Source: DATKDP01 sp035546335
Lineage (GTDB): Bacteria > Acidobacteriota > Thermoanaerobaculia > Gp7-AA8
Direction: 5' to 3'
DNA length: 33,255 bases
Assembly: GCA_035546335.1 (NCBI GenBank)
Contig: DATKDP010000139.1
Span: forward strand, 1 to 33,255
The notes below the pieces were generated by a model that made no database searches, had not been told where the DNA came from, and worked only from the letters and a program-made list of their open reading frames with translations. Shown here piece by piece: positions 23,296 to 31,509 of this stretch. A program made the translations under genes and the position numbers. Position 1 is the first letter of the stretch. Each line of letters opens with the position of its first letter.

Positions 23296-24882
23296 CTACT
23301 CGACTGGAACGATTCGCCACCGCACACGATCACCCGGAGCGAGCTGTGCAAGCTTCCAACGTTCGGAGCGGATCACCGTCATCGCCTGCAGGTATCCGCC
23401 GGTGACCGGATGATCGGGACCCATGACCACGAGCTCGCCGCCCGGGTGCCACTGAACGGTTCCGAATTGCATCCCGCAGGAGGGGAGCATCGCAGGAAGG
23501 GAAGGCACCTTCTCCGGCGACCGCAGGCGGATTGCGACGCGATTCAGCTCAGGAGTCACCTGCCATGTGGCACTCTGCAGCAGACGCAGAAGCTCGCCGT
23601 CGATCGTGTGCGGTCCGGCCATCGCCGTAATGATCATCGCATCGCCCTCATCGGACATCGTGGCGGCGTCCTCGTTGCCACAGGCAGGATCGGCAGATCT
23701 GACCAGGCCCGCCAGCGACGGAGAGGATTCCGTTGCGATCGTGCGAGCGCGCACGGCCCCCAGGCTGCGCGAGTCGGGCATATGGAGCGAGCCCGCCAGC
23801 AGTGCCGGAGTCGAAGCGAAACGGACCGCGGGATCGGCGATGCCGCCGTCGATGGCCAGCCATCCACGCATTCCGTTGCGAATCCGTCCGATCCTCAACC
23901 TTGCGCCGGCGGGAAGCTCGAACCGGCTCGAGTCGGGAACGAGCCTTCCATCGACGAGCGGCTCGATCGTCGCGCCACGCCAGGCGACGATGGTGTTGCG
24001 CCGAAAGCGGAGCTCGGGGCCGACCAGGACGCACTCCAGCAGGGGAGCGGTCGCATCGTTGCCCACTGCGGAGTTGGCCGCGCGCGCTGCGTTTGCATCG
24101 AACGCACCTGCGGGAGCGAGGCCGTAATGAAGCCGTCCATGATCGGGCTGTCCGACGATGATCGTTCCCTGTCCCGCAGAGATGACCTCGGCGAGCGGCT
24201 CGCCGTCCGGTTCGTCGCGCTCGCGGATCGAACCGGATGCGAACGAGATCGGATCGGCATGGGGCTCGATGGAGATTTCGTCTCCCGGCTGAATCAGATT
24301 CGGCGGGTCTCGTTGCGGATCCCACAGAATCGCGTCCGTCCTCCCGAGGAGGTTCCAGCCGCCCGGCGACTCGATGGGGTAGAAGGCGGCCATCGGCCCG
24401 GCGATGGCGAAGGAGCCGGCGGGCACGCGAAGGCGCGGCGTGGCGAGGCGAGGGAGCTTCCAGCTGGGCGGGATTCCGTCGAGGTAGGCGAAGCCTGCGC
24501 GAAATCCGAGATGCCGTGCGCGCAGGCTCAGCGCGGCGAGCTGTCTGAGAAACGCCTCGGGAGAGAGCGAGGCCTGCTGCAGAAGGCGCGGGAGATCGGG
24601 TGCCGACTCCGGAGTCACGCTGACGCGAATGCGGTGCACAGTCCGAACGCCTGTCTGTGTTCCCGGGTTGGTGAGACTTCGAATCGCGACGAGCACGGTC
24701 TGCTCGGGCGGAGGCGAGGTGTCGAACAACAGATAGAGCGACGAGTGGCCGACGATGCAGGCGGCCGGCGCGAGATGCTGCCTGGCAGCAGCGGCCGCCG
24801 CGTAGAGCTCATCGAACGAGGCTTCCGGAAGATCGACGAGAATTGCGGCATCCCCCGCACGGCTGACCGTCGCTCGATCCAT
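23296..24882 (-). CDS. Fused PxpB-PxpC 5-oxoprolinase subunit protein (AHS1-AHS2 domains)
   Basis: The 528-residue protein joins two parts usually encoded separately. Residues about 1-200 are PxpB/KipI-like (AHS1): GDAAILVDLP, VRVSVTP-like strand and GFRAGFAYLDGIP. Residues about 205-528 are PxpC/KipA-like (AHS2): ISAGQGTIIVGQPDHGRLHY, GLAPAGAFDANAARAANSAV, WLAIDGGIA and MQFGTVQWHPGGELVVMGPD. With PxpA, these subunits hydrolyse 5-oxoproline to glutamate using ATP. No pxpA is in the window. The same domains occur fused in urea-amidolyase-related carboxyltransferases, but no biotin domain is seen here. I chose the ATG at 24882; the open frame upstream is antisense to the RNB gene. It is divergent from that gene by 51 bases. 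Confidence 0.88.
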   Translation of the reverse strand: MDRATVSRAGDAAILVDLPEASFDELYAAAAAARQHLAPAACIVGHSSLYLLFDTSPPPEQTVLVAIRSLTNPGTQTGVRTVHRIRVSVTPESAPDLPRLLQQASLSPEAFLRQLAALSLRARHLGFRAGFAYLDGIPPSWKLPRLATPRLRVPAGSFAIAGPMAAFYPIESPGGWNLLGRTDAILWDPQRDPPNLIQPGDEISIEPHADPISFASGSIRERDEPDGEPLAEVISAGQGTIIVGQPDHGRLHYGLAPAGAFDANAARAANSAVGNDATAPLLECVLVGPELRFRRNTIVAWRGATIEPLVDGRLVPDSSRFELPAGARLRIGRIRNGMRGWLAIDGGIADPAVRFASTPALLAGSLHMPDSRSLGAVRARTIATESSPSLAGLVRSADPACGNEDAATMSDEGDAMIITAMAGPHTIDGELLRLLQSATWQVTPELNRVAIRLRSPEKVPSLPAMLPSCGMQFGTVQWHPGGELVVMGPDHPVTGGYLQAMTVIRSERWKLAQLAPGDRVRWRIVPVE

Positions 24883-24896
24883 CACTGCAACGATAC

Positions 24897-24926
24897 CTGA
24901 CGAAAGCTCGGGGTGCGCGGTATCCT
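24897..24926 (+). promoter_or_regulatory. Possible promoter of the RNB ribonuclease gene, giving a near-leaderless mRNA
   Basis: CTGACG (24897-24902) and TATCCT (24921-24926) are 18 bases apart. The expected start would fall at or next to the ATG at 24934, and no Shine-Dalgarno sequence precedes that ATG. Confidence 0.4.
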
Positions 24927-24933
24927 GTAGGGC

Positions 24934-26382
24934 ATGCACGACCTTCGAGCCATTGCGCGCCAGGCGATGATCGACCGCGATCTGCTGCCGGAATTCGGCC
25001 GTGATGTGGAACGCGAGCTTCGAACGATCGAGAAAGCAGAGGGCGTCGCCGGAAATGCTGCCGACTTGCGCGACCTGCTCTGGGCATCGATCGACAACGA
25101 CGACTCGCGCGATCTCGATCAGCTGAGCGTTGCCGAGTCTCTTGCCGGTGGGAGGACGCGCGTGCTGGTGGCGATCGCCGATGTCGGCGCGGTGGTGTCG
25201 ACAGGGAGCGCGATCGACCGGCATGCCCGGCACAACACGACCTCGGTCTACACGGCGGCACAGATCTTTCCGATGCTTCCGGAGAAGCTTTCGACCGATC
25301 TCACCTCGCTGAATCCAGGCGAGGAGCGCCTCGCGGTGGTGATGGAGATGATCGTCGACGACGCCGGACACGTGCGCGATGGAAACGTTCAGCGTGCTCT
25401 GGTCCACAACCGGGCGCAGCTCGCCTACGACTCGGTTGGGGCATGGCTCGAAGGACGAGGCGCAATGCCGGAGGCGATGGCGCGAATCGAGGGTCTGGAC
25501 GAGGTCATACGGCTGCAGAGTGACGCCGCGCAGCGTCTGCGCCGCCGGCGCTACGAGCTGGGCGCTCTCGATCTCGAAACGATCGAGGCGCGCGCCGTGA
25601 TGAGCGACGGCAAGGTGATCGATGTGCGGGCGACGGAGAGGAATCGGGCGAGAGATCTGATCGAAGACTTCATGATCGCGGCGAACGGAGTGGCTGCACG
25701 ATTTCTCGCGGGGAGGCGATTCCCGTCGATTCGCCGTGTCGTCCGCGCGCCCGAGCGATGGGGTCGGATCGTGGAGCTGGCGGCCGGGCTTGGTGAGACG
25801 CTTCCGCCGGAGCCCGATTCGCTCGCACTCGAGGAGTTTCTACTCGCGCGCAAACGGGAAGATCCCGCGCGCTTTCCCGATCTCTCCCTCACGATCATCA
25901 AGCTGATGGGGCGGGGGGAGTATGTCTTCGAGCCGGCCGGCTCTTCCTCCCCGGGGCACTTCGGGCTCGCAGTCCGGGACTACACGCATTCGACGGCTCC
26001 GAACCGCCGTTACCCCGACCTCATCACACAGCGGCTGCTCGAGGCGGCGATCGCCCACGAGGCGATTCCCTACTCGCTCGAGGATCTCGAAGCGCTTGCC
26101 GCGCATTGCACCGCGAAGGAGAACGATGCGGACAAGGTGGAGAGGCTGGTGATGAAGGCGGCTGCGGCGATCCTTCTCGAGTCGCGCATCGGCGAGCGGT
26201 TCGACGCCTTCGTCACCGGCGCTTCGCCCAAGGGCACCTGGGTTCGGATCCTCCGGCCGCCGATCGAAGGGAAGCTCGTCAAGGGCTCGGGACGGCTCGA
26301 CGTCGGCGACCGCATCCGCGTGAAGCTCGTCGGAACCGATGTCGAGCGCGGCTACATCGATTTCGAGCGAGTGCGGAAGTGA
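24934..26382 (+). CDS. RNB-domain exoribonuclease (RNase II/R family), short form
   Basis: This 482-residue protein degrades RNA from the 3' end. The RNB domain starts almost at once: the metal-binding motif is IDNDDSRDLDQ, giving D54, D60 and D62, but the fourth acidic position of E. coli RNase II/R (D-x-D-D) is Q63. ADVGAVVSTGSAID and the substrate-clamping motif STAPNRRYPDLITQR (about 353-367) are clear. About residues 400-482 look like a helical part plus an S1-like RNA-binding barrel (GRLDVGDRIRVKLVGTD). The two N-terminal cold-shock domains of RNase R are absent, so the protein is much shorter than E. coli RNase II (644) or RNase R (about 810). It is divergent from the PxpB-PxpC gene. 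Confidence 0.88.
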   Translation: MHDLRAIARQAMIDRDLLPEFGRDVERELRTIEKAEGVAGNAADLRDLLWASIDNDDSRDLDQLSVAESLAGGRTRVLVAIADVGAVVSTGSAIDRHARHNTTSVYTAAQIFPMLPEKLSTDLTSLNPGEERLAVVMEMIVDDAGHVRDGNVQRALVHNRAQLAYDSVGAWLEGRGAMPEAMARIEGLDEVIRLQSDAAQRLRRRRYELGALDLETIEARAVMSDGKVIDVRATERNRARDLIEDFMIAANGVAARFLAGRRFPSIRRVVRAPERWGRIVELAAGLGETLPPEPDSLALEEFLLARKREDPARFPDLSLTIIKLMGRGEYVFEPAGSSSPGHFGLAVRDYTHSTAPNRRYPDLITQRLLEAAIAHEAIPYSLEDLEALAAHCTAKENDADKVERLVMKAAAAILLESRIGERFDAFVTGASPKGTWVRILRPPIEGKLVKGSGRLDVGDRIRVKLVGTDVERGYIDFERVRK

Positions 26383-26385
26383 GAC

Positions 26386-26410
26386 GAAGAGTGAAGTGTG
26401 AAGAGTGAAG
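26386..26410 (+). repeat. Imperfect heptanucleotide array 3' of the RNB gene
   Basis: The units GAAGAGT, GAAGTGT, GAAGAGT and a partial fourth begin three bases after the TGA stop. Read with the preceding T they are TGAAGNG, the same consensus as the array at 26665-26720 on the other strand. Confidence 0.75.
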
Positions 26411-26488
26411 GCAACCTGAGAGGGTGCACGGAATCCAGCCGGTGGTGCGCGCATACGCGGTACCGATGGCCGTCAGCGCCGGTGAATA

Positions 26489-26518
26489 TTGACCGTCTCG
26501 AGTGCGTTTGGCTAGACT
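26489..26518 (+). promoter_or_regulatory. Promoter of tRNA-Cys
   Basis: TTGACC (26489-26494) and TAGACT (26513-26518) are 18 bases apart, placing the start near 26525, about 20 bases before the tRNA. GAATATTGACC here is identical to the -35 region at 31078-31088. Confidence 0.7.
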
Positions 26519-26544
26519 GCAGCGGCCGAAACGCGACCTCCTGA

Positions 26545-26619
<75 letters not shown>

Positions 26620-26630
26620 AATTCCATTCC

Positions 26631-26656
26631 GGTGGTGGCGCTTCGCGCTCACCACC
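26631..26656 (+). terminator. Strong hairpin after tRNA-Cys, possible terminator
   Basis: GGTGGTGGCGC pairs with GCGCTCACCACC through an 11-base stem with one bulged T and a three-base loop. There is no T-run on the plus strand, so termination is uncertain. It could also serve the convergent minus-strand gene. Confidence 0.5.
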
Positions 26657-26664
26657 GCTGTATT

Positions 26665-26720
26665 CCCTTCACCCTTCACCCTTCACCCTTCACCCTTCAC
26701 CCTTCACCCTTCACCCTTCA
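26665..26720 (-). repeat. Eight perfect heptanucleotide copies at the end of the outer-membrane barrel gene
   Basis: Eight exact tandem copies of CCCTTCA fill 56 bases. In the sense of the adjacent gene they read TGAAGGG, and the first TGA is the gene's own stop codon (26718-26720). Confidence 0.95.
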
Positions 26721-28763
26721 AAACGTCACGCCGATTCCTGCTCGCACCGATCGTCCCCCCTCGTTGCTGCGGCCGTTGGTGATGTCGCGCAGTTCGACTG
26801 AGAAGACGGCGGTCGCTTCGCCGCGGCCGACGAGGCGTGCGAGGCGTGCGTCGAGCGCGAAGAGATTCCGCCGGTCACCGTGTCCGGTGACATCGCGGTC
26901 TCGTCCCGCGATCGAAACCGATGCGAGGAATTGTCGCGGCAGTTGAGCCAGCGCGGCGAGGTCGTACGACCAGCGGGCGCGATCGACACAAGTCGCCGGC
27001 GGAGGCGTGACGAGCAGTTCGCACGCGACAGTCCCGTGATCCTGCTGCTCCGGCGCATCGACCCATGCCCCGTGGCCGCGCAGCAGAAAGCCGTTGGAGA
27101 GCCGTTTCGTGGCGAAAAGCTCGGCGATCTTCGCGCTCGCCGAGCGATCGCGATTCTCGATCCTCGGATGGCCCTCTGCCGTCGTTCCGATCGTGACGCG
27201 GTCGAACAGTCGCCGGTGCGTGAAGGCAAGGCCCACCGTCATCTCCGGAAGGATCTCGCGCTCGTATCCGACGACGATCTCGTCGACGCCCGCGGGATCG
27301 AGATCCGCGGCAGTCTCGACGGGTCGATCCGAGCCACTCGCTGGCGCAGGAAGCGTCAGCGGCTCCTGGTACCTTGCGAGATGCGCACGGAAGACCGAGC
27401 GGCGCTCGCCCGGAATGAGAAACGACGCTCCGAGCCGCGGAAGGATCGACGAAGTCGTTTGCGTGCTCCCGGAATCGTCTCTTCCGGACCGCTCGAAGCG
27501 AAGGCCCGCTTCGACGGTCCAGCGATCCGAGGAGATCGAATCGGAGATCCAGATGCTCTCCGAGCCGGTGTCGTCGTCGCGCTCGACTGTCTCCAGGCGG
27601 GCAGAGCTTCGCTCGCCTTCCACTCCCCCTTCGATCACATGCTGGTAGCGCCCGAGGAGTGACCGCGCGATGTCGATGGCGCCGCGCTCGCTGTTCGCGC
27701 GCGAGGAATCGTTCAATGCGCGCTCCTCGGTTCGCGAGAGTGTGATACGAGCGAACGTGTGTGCCGAAGGAGCCGATGAGAGCGTGAAGCCCGCGAGGCT
27801 CGTCTTCTGTGATTCGCGGTCTCGCAAGCGCACGAGCAGCAGTTGCGCCGTATGCCGGCCGCCTCCGGTCGCCGAGAATCGAGCGATCGAGTCGTCGACT
27901 CTGCGGCCTCCCTCTCCCTCGGCTCTCCGGTCGCCATGAGCTCCCCAGAGGGACAAGCGCTCCTCGAGCTGCAGCGATCCGAGATCGAACCGAACCTCCT
28001 GCACATCGTCGATCGATCCCGACGAGAGCGACTCGTTGTAGTGGGCGCTGGCGGATCCGGACAGCGTCGCAGACGGCTTGCGAGGCAGGACGTTGATGCG
28101 CGCGCCTCCGGAGGCTGCATACGCCGGCATCGACGAGGTGGAGACTCCTGCGGTTGCAAGAGAGCCGGCGCTGAGAGGAAGCAGAGCGGAGGAATCGAGA
28201 CGTGAGGAGAGCGGCACGCCTTCGACCAGCCAGCTCGAGGCGGTCGATTGCTTCGACGAAACGACGGCGCGCGGAGGATCTGTGTGGGTTGCGATGCCAA
28301 CCGCCGAGCCGCGTCGGAGGAACGAGCCGATCGTTCCGTCGGACGGGAGATGTAAGAGCTCGATGGGAGCGAAGATGGTTCCGAGAGCGAAGGAGTGACG
28401 ATCGAGCAGCGGCGTCGCGCGCACGATCGTGACGGTCTGGTCGGGCTCGCGATCGAGCACGATGACGATCTCCGTCGTTCGTTCGACGAAGACTTCGACA
28501 TTGGGTCGAATCACCGAGCCGCGCGTCGCTGATTCGGCGATGACGAGCGAAGGACCGGGCGGCAGTGCGGGGATGACGAAGCGCCCGTCGGCTGCGGTCG
28601 TGAGCTCGAGCTCGAGCCCGGCGGCAAGCAGCCGCACGACAACGCTTGCGAGTGGCTTGCCGTCTCGATCGACGACCTTTCCGGCGATACGCCCGCGTCC
28701 CGGCGCCGCCTGCACTGTCTGCGTTGTGATCAGGAGTGCCGCGAGAAGCGCAATCGGCCGCAT
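26718..28763 (-). CDS. Outer-membrane beta-barrel protein with N-terminal carboxypeptidase-regulatory-like domain
   Basis: From the ATG at 28763 the protein has 681 residues. A signal peptide (MRPIALLAALLITTQTVQA) is followed by a carboxypeptidase-D regulatory-like domain at about residues 20-105 (GRIAGKVVDRDGKPLASVVV, then DGRFVIPALPPG). A short plug-like region (TASSWLVEGVPLSSRLDSSA, then GGARINVLPRKPSATLSGS) and many amphipathic beta strands complete it. The C-terminal residue is Phe, as in outer-membrane barrels. Such TonB-receptor-like proteins are numerous in Acidobacteriota and Bacteroidota and import or bind polymers. It is shorter than typical 900-1100-residue members, no SusD partner is present, and no clear TonB box is visible. 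The stop codon is the first unit of a heptanucleotide array. Confidence 0.8.
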   Translation of the reverse strand: MRPIALLAALLITTQTVQAAPGRGRIAGKVVDRDGKPLASVVVRLLAAGLELELTTAADGRFVIPALPPGPSLVIAESATRGSVIRPNVEVFVERTTEIVIVLDREPDQTVTIVRATPLLDRHSFALGTIFAPIELLHLPSDGTIGSFLRRGSAVGIATHTDPPRAVVSSKQSTASSWLVEGVPLSSRLDSSALLPLSAGSLATAGVSTSSMPAYAASGGARINVLPRKPSATLSGSASAHYNESLSSGSIDDVQEVRFDLGSLQLEERLSLWGAHGDRRAEGEGGRRVDDSIARFSATGGGRHTAQLLLVRLRDRESQKTSLAGFTLSSAPSAHTFARITLSRTEERALNDSSRANSERGAIDIARSLLGRYQHVIEGGVEGERSSARLETVERDDDTGSESIWISDSISSDRWTVEAGLRFERSGRDDSGSTQTTSSILPRLGASFLIPGERRSVFRAHLARYQEPLTLPAPASGSDRPVETAADLDPAGVDEIVVGYEREILPEMTVGLAFTHRRLFDRVTIGTTAEGHPRIENRDRSASAKIAELFATKRLSNGFLLRGHGAWVDAPEQQDHGTVACELLVTPPPATCVDRARWSYDLAALAQLPRQFLASVSIAGRDRDVTGHGDRRNLFALDARLARLVGRGEATAVFSVELRDITNGRSNEGGRSVRAGIGVTF

Positions 28764-28801
28764 CACGCGCGCGATTCTAGCCCGGATGCGTCGTGCCATG
28801 T

Positions 28802-28831
28802 GGCCGAAGATTCCGATTCCGATCTTCGGCC
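28802..28831. promoter_or_regulatory. Perfect 10-base palindrome in a divergent promoter region
   Basis: GGCCGAAGAT (28802-28811) and ATCTTCGGCC (28822-28831) surround a ten-base centre that itself contains CCGATTCCG. It lies 39 bases upstream of the barrel gene and about 120 bases upstream of the phosphoesterase gene. It could be an operator or a hairpin. Confidence 0.45.
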
Positions 28832-28954
28832 CGGTGACGGACGAGGGTGTGAGCGACGGGCCCCTATCATGGGACAGCCGTACTCGTCGCCGGCATCACG
28901 GGCTGGACATCGGAACGGCCAGCCACGTACTCTCGCGGGCCGGCGGCACTCGAA

Positions 28955-30094
28955 ATGAATTCGACGCTGATCTTCGTCATCGTCGTCGCGGTCCTCGCCG
29001 CGCTCAATGCGGCCACGATCCGCGGCCTTCTCGCCATCCATCCGCGGCGCCGCCGGATCATCATTCCTCTGGCAATCATCGCGAATCTCTTCTGGCTTGC
29101 GCTTCCGCTGATGGTCGGTGCGCGGCTGACGTGGTATGCGCGCACCCTCCGCTCGGTGCTGGCGCCGCCCTGGTTCGCCTGGTTGCTGTTGATCATCCTC
29201 TACAGCGCACTCCTTGTCGTCGTGGGGCTCGTCCGGCTTCTGGTCGCACGACGGCGGAGCTTCACCCGTTTCGCTCAACCGGTGTCGACGTTCTTTCTGA
29301 TCGTGCTCGGACTCGCCGCCGTCGCCGGTGTGATCCAGGCTCTGGTTCCGCTCGACGTGCAGCACGTTCCGGTGACGATCGATTCGCTTCCTTCCGACTT
29401 CGACGGCTACCGGATCGCAATCCTTTCCGATCTCCACGTCGGCATGTTCAGCCGGCCGTGGCGGCTGCGACAGATCTCGGAGCTGGCGGCCGCTCACCGT
29501 CCCGATCTCGTCGTCCTGACCGGCGACATGATCGACGACGACCCGCACTACGTGCCGAAACTTCTCGGCGGCTTGTCGGCGATTCCGGCGCCGGTCGTCG
29601 CGGTTCTGGGGAACCACGAGATGTACGGTGACCCGCGCGAGGTCATCAGGCGGCTCGGAGGAAGTCGCGTCGAGCTCCTGGTCAACAGGGGAAAAGAGAT
29701 CAGGCGAGGATCGTCATCGCTCTGGCTCGCAGGGCTGTCCGATTTCGCGGCCGGCCGCGATCGCGATTCCGATCTCCTGCCCGATCTGGGCGCCGCGCTT
29801 CGCGGCCGGCCGTCCCGCGCGCCGATCGTGCTGTTGTCGCATCAGCCGAAGGCATTCGATCTCGCCGTCGAGTCTGCGATTCCTCTCACTCTGTGTGGAC
29901 ATTCTCACGGCGGGCAGTGCGGATACCGACCCTGGCGCTGGACCCTCGCCGGGCTTTTCATCCCGTATCACATCGGACTCTACCAGAAGGGGAAGTCGAC
30001 CCTCTATGTGAACACCGGCACGGGATTCTGGCTGCTCCCGATCCGGATCGGGCTCTCTCCGGAGATCACCATCGTCGAATTGAAACGTGGCTGA
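28955..30094 (+). CDS. Membrane-anchored calcineurin-like metallophosphoesterase
   Basis: The 379-residue protein has about four N-terminal membrane helices (4-20, 35-53, 74-97 and 112-130) and then a phosphoesterase domain facing one side of the inner membrane. All metal motifs are present: SDLH (158-161), GDMID (190-194), GNHE (219-222), SHQP (295-298) and GHSHGGQ (315-321). This arrangement matches YkuE/YaeI-type enzymes, which act on lipid-linked or other phosphodiesters. The substrate is not known. It is divergent from the barrel gene and is followed after 71 bases by the DNA glycosylase gene. Confidence 0.92.
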   Translation: MNSTLIFVIVVAVLAALNAATIRGLLAIHPRRRRIIIPLAIIANLFWLALPLMVGARLTWYARTLRSVLAPPWFAWLLLIILYSALLVVVGLVRLLVARRRSFTRFAQPVSTFFLIVLGLAAVAGVIQALVPLDVQHVPVTIDSLPSDFDGYRIAILSDLHVGMFSRPWRLRQISELAAAHRPDLVVLTGDMIDDDPHYVPKLLGGLSAIPAPVVAVLGNHEMYGDPREVIRRLGGSRVELLVNRGKEIRRGSSSLWLAGLSDFAAGRDRDSDLLPDLGAALRGRPSRAPIVLLSHQPKAFDLAVESAIPLTLCGHSHGGQCGYRPWRWTLAGLFIPYHIGLYQKGKSTLYVNTGTGFWLLPIRIGLSPEITIVELKRG

Positions 30095-30165
30095 ATACTG
30101 TATGTTCAGCCGAACGTGCAATGGTCGGTCACAGAGGAGCGGACTGTGTACGGAGGAGTGATTCC

Positions 30166-31053
30166 ATGAAACGAATGCGGTTCGCAGTTCCTGACGGGTT
30201 CGCCTTCGGGGCGACGGTCGAATCTCACGGCTGGTATCTGCTCGCTCCGTTCCGCTGGGACCGGTCGGCGAGGACGCTTCATCGCCCCGAGTCGTTCGCC
30301 GGTGCTCGGCCGGTCGACCTGTCGATTCGCTGCAGCGATGCGCTCGAGGTGAGCATCGACGGAGGCGCACCCGATCGTGCGCTCCTCGAGCCGCGACTGC
30401 GACGAATGTTTCAACTCGATCTCGACCTTGCCGAGTTCCATCGGCTCTGTGCCGAGAGCACCTCGCACGGCAAGGTCGCCGGCGAGCGCTTTGGCCGCCT
30501 CCTCTGCGGCTCTACGTTTTTCGAAGATGTCGTCAAGATCATCGCGACCACCAACACCACGTGGCGTCAGACCTGCCGCATGGTGAAGCTTCTCGTCGAG
30601 CGATGCGGTGTTCCAGCGCCCTCCGGGCAGAAGACGTTTCCCGCGCCGGCAGAGATTCTCGCCGTCTCCCCCGAGGCCCTCCAGCGCGATTGCCGTCTCG
30701 GGTACCGGGCGCGTTACGTTCATGCCGCCGCCGCGATGCTGCAGGGAATCGTCGGGCAGGAAACCGCAGCGGCGGACGGGCCGGCTCTCCACAAGCGGTT
30801 TCTGCAGATCCCGGGCATCGGACCCTACGGCGCAGCGCATCTTCTGGCGATGGAGGGCAGGCACGACCACATCGCGGTCGATACCGAGTTCCGCCGGTTC
30901 GTTCGTGAGCGCTACCACGGCGGGCGAGCGGTTCGCGATGCGACGCTGCTCCGTCGCTACGCTCGGTGGGGGCGATGGAAGTATCTGGCGTACTGGTCGG
31001 AAGTGTGGGATGCGGTGCGCGTCGCGGTGGACGCTGAAAACGAGCCGCAATAG
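30166..31053 (+). CDS. HhH-GPD DNA glycosylase, AlkA/OGG1-like
   Basis: The 295-residue protein should excise damaged bases from DNA. The helix-hairpin-helix is LQIPGIGPYGAAHLLA (about 213-228) and the catalytic aspartate is D239 in IAVDTEFRRF. The Lys that OGG1-type lyases carry in the hairpin is Tyr here, so a monofunctional glycosylase is expected, as in AlkA. No Cys-rich iron-sulfur loop of the MutY/Nth kind is present at the C-terminus. The N-terminal 100 residues (FGATVESHGWYLLAPFRWD) resemble the TBP-like domain of AlkA/OGG1. GGAGGAG, seven bases before the ATG at 30166, fixes the start; the longer open frame upstream is antisense-like. Confidence 0.85.
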   Translation: MKRMRFAVPDGFAFGATVESHGWYLLAPFRWDRSARTLHRPESFAGARPVDLSIRCSDALEVSIDGGAPDRALLEPRLRRMFQLDLDLAEFHRLCAESTSHGKVAGERFGRLLCGSTFFEDVVKIIATTNTTWRQTCRMVKLLVERCGVPAPSGQKTFPAPAEILAVSPEALQRDCRLGYRARYVHAAAAMLQGIVGQETAAADGPALHKRFLQIPGIGPYGAAHLLAMEGRHDHIAVDTEFRRFVRERYHGGRAVRDATLLRRYARWGRWKYLAYWSEVWDAVRVAVDAENEPQ

Positions 31054-31082
31054 TCTACTCCGATTCGTTGCGCTTCGGAATA

Positions 31083-31111
31083 TTGACCCGGGGGGGTCCG
31101 TTTGCCATAAT
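31083..31111 (+). promoter_or_regulatory. Strong sigma-70-type promoter for the small gene and rlmN
   Basis: TTGACC (31083-31088) and CATAAT (31106-31111) are exactly 17 bases apart. The predicted start is near 31118, about 60 bases before the small gene. GAATATTGACC is shared with the tRNA-Cys promoter. Confidence 0.8.
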
Positions 31112-31130
31112 GGCAAGGAGAGCCGTTAGT

Positions 31131-31157
31131 CTAAGTCATTGACTTGACGGTACTTAG
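31131..31157 (+). promoter_or_regulatory. Inverted repeat in the leader of the small gene
   Basis: CTAAGT (31131-31136) pairs with ACTTAG (31152-31157), and AGTCATTGACT (31134-31144) is itself a palindrome. It falls between the predicted transcription start and the start codon and could be an operator or a leader hairpin. Confidence 0.4.
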
Positions 31158-31176
31158 AGTATGTGTGGGGACTGTT

Positions 31177-31509
31177 TTGGACGAGCGAATCAAGCAGCTT
31201 CTGAAGGAGTTGGGACAGGCGATCAACGAGTCGATCTCCGCGTCGACCGAGGTCAACGGCCAGATCCAGAAGATTCGCGACGAAGGGTATGATCTCTATG
31301 TGGTCCTCGACGCCACCATCGGTCTCGGAAGAACGGACGACGTCAATCGTGATGGCGGCGAAGTCCGCGCGCTCACGGCTCCTCGTGAAGTTCAATTCCG
31401 CATCAACGTGCAGGACCTGCAGATGCTCCGGAGCCTGGGAATCGATCCGACCCGCAAAGTGAAAGTGACCAGGCGCCTTGAAACAAGAGCTCGCAAGCCG
31501 GACGAATGA
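31177..31509 (+). CDS. Small conserved-looking protein of unknown function, overlapping rlmN
   Basis: I do not recognise a family. From the TTG at 31177 it has 110 residues: a helical N-terminus (DERIKQLLKELGQAINESIS) and then a strand-rich part (GYDLYVVLDATIGL, then EVQFRINVQDLQMLRSLGID). It has no signal peptide and no Cys. The start is uncertain: TTG at 31144 and GTG at 31165 are in frame too, and no ATG is. I prefer 31177 because GGGGA lies five bases before it and the coding pattern begins there. The last 32 bases overlap rlmN, so the two genes are coupled behind the promoter at 31083-31111. Confidence 0.7.
   Translation: MDERIKQLLKELGQAINESISASTEVNGQIQKIRDEGYDLYVVLDATIGLGRTDDVNRDGGEVRALTAPREVQFRINVQDLQMLRSLGIDPTRKVKVTRRLETRARKPDE

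Noticed and set aside
26665..26720. Possible CRISPR array
   Set aside because: The units are seven bases with no spacers, and no cas gene is present.
31139..31166. A second promoter, TTGACT to TATGTG, before the small gene
   Set aside because: The spacing is only 15 bases and a much better promoter lies at 31083-31111.
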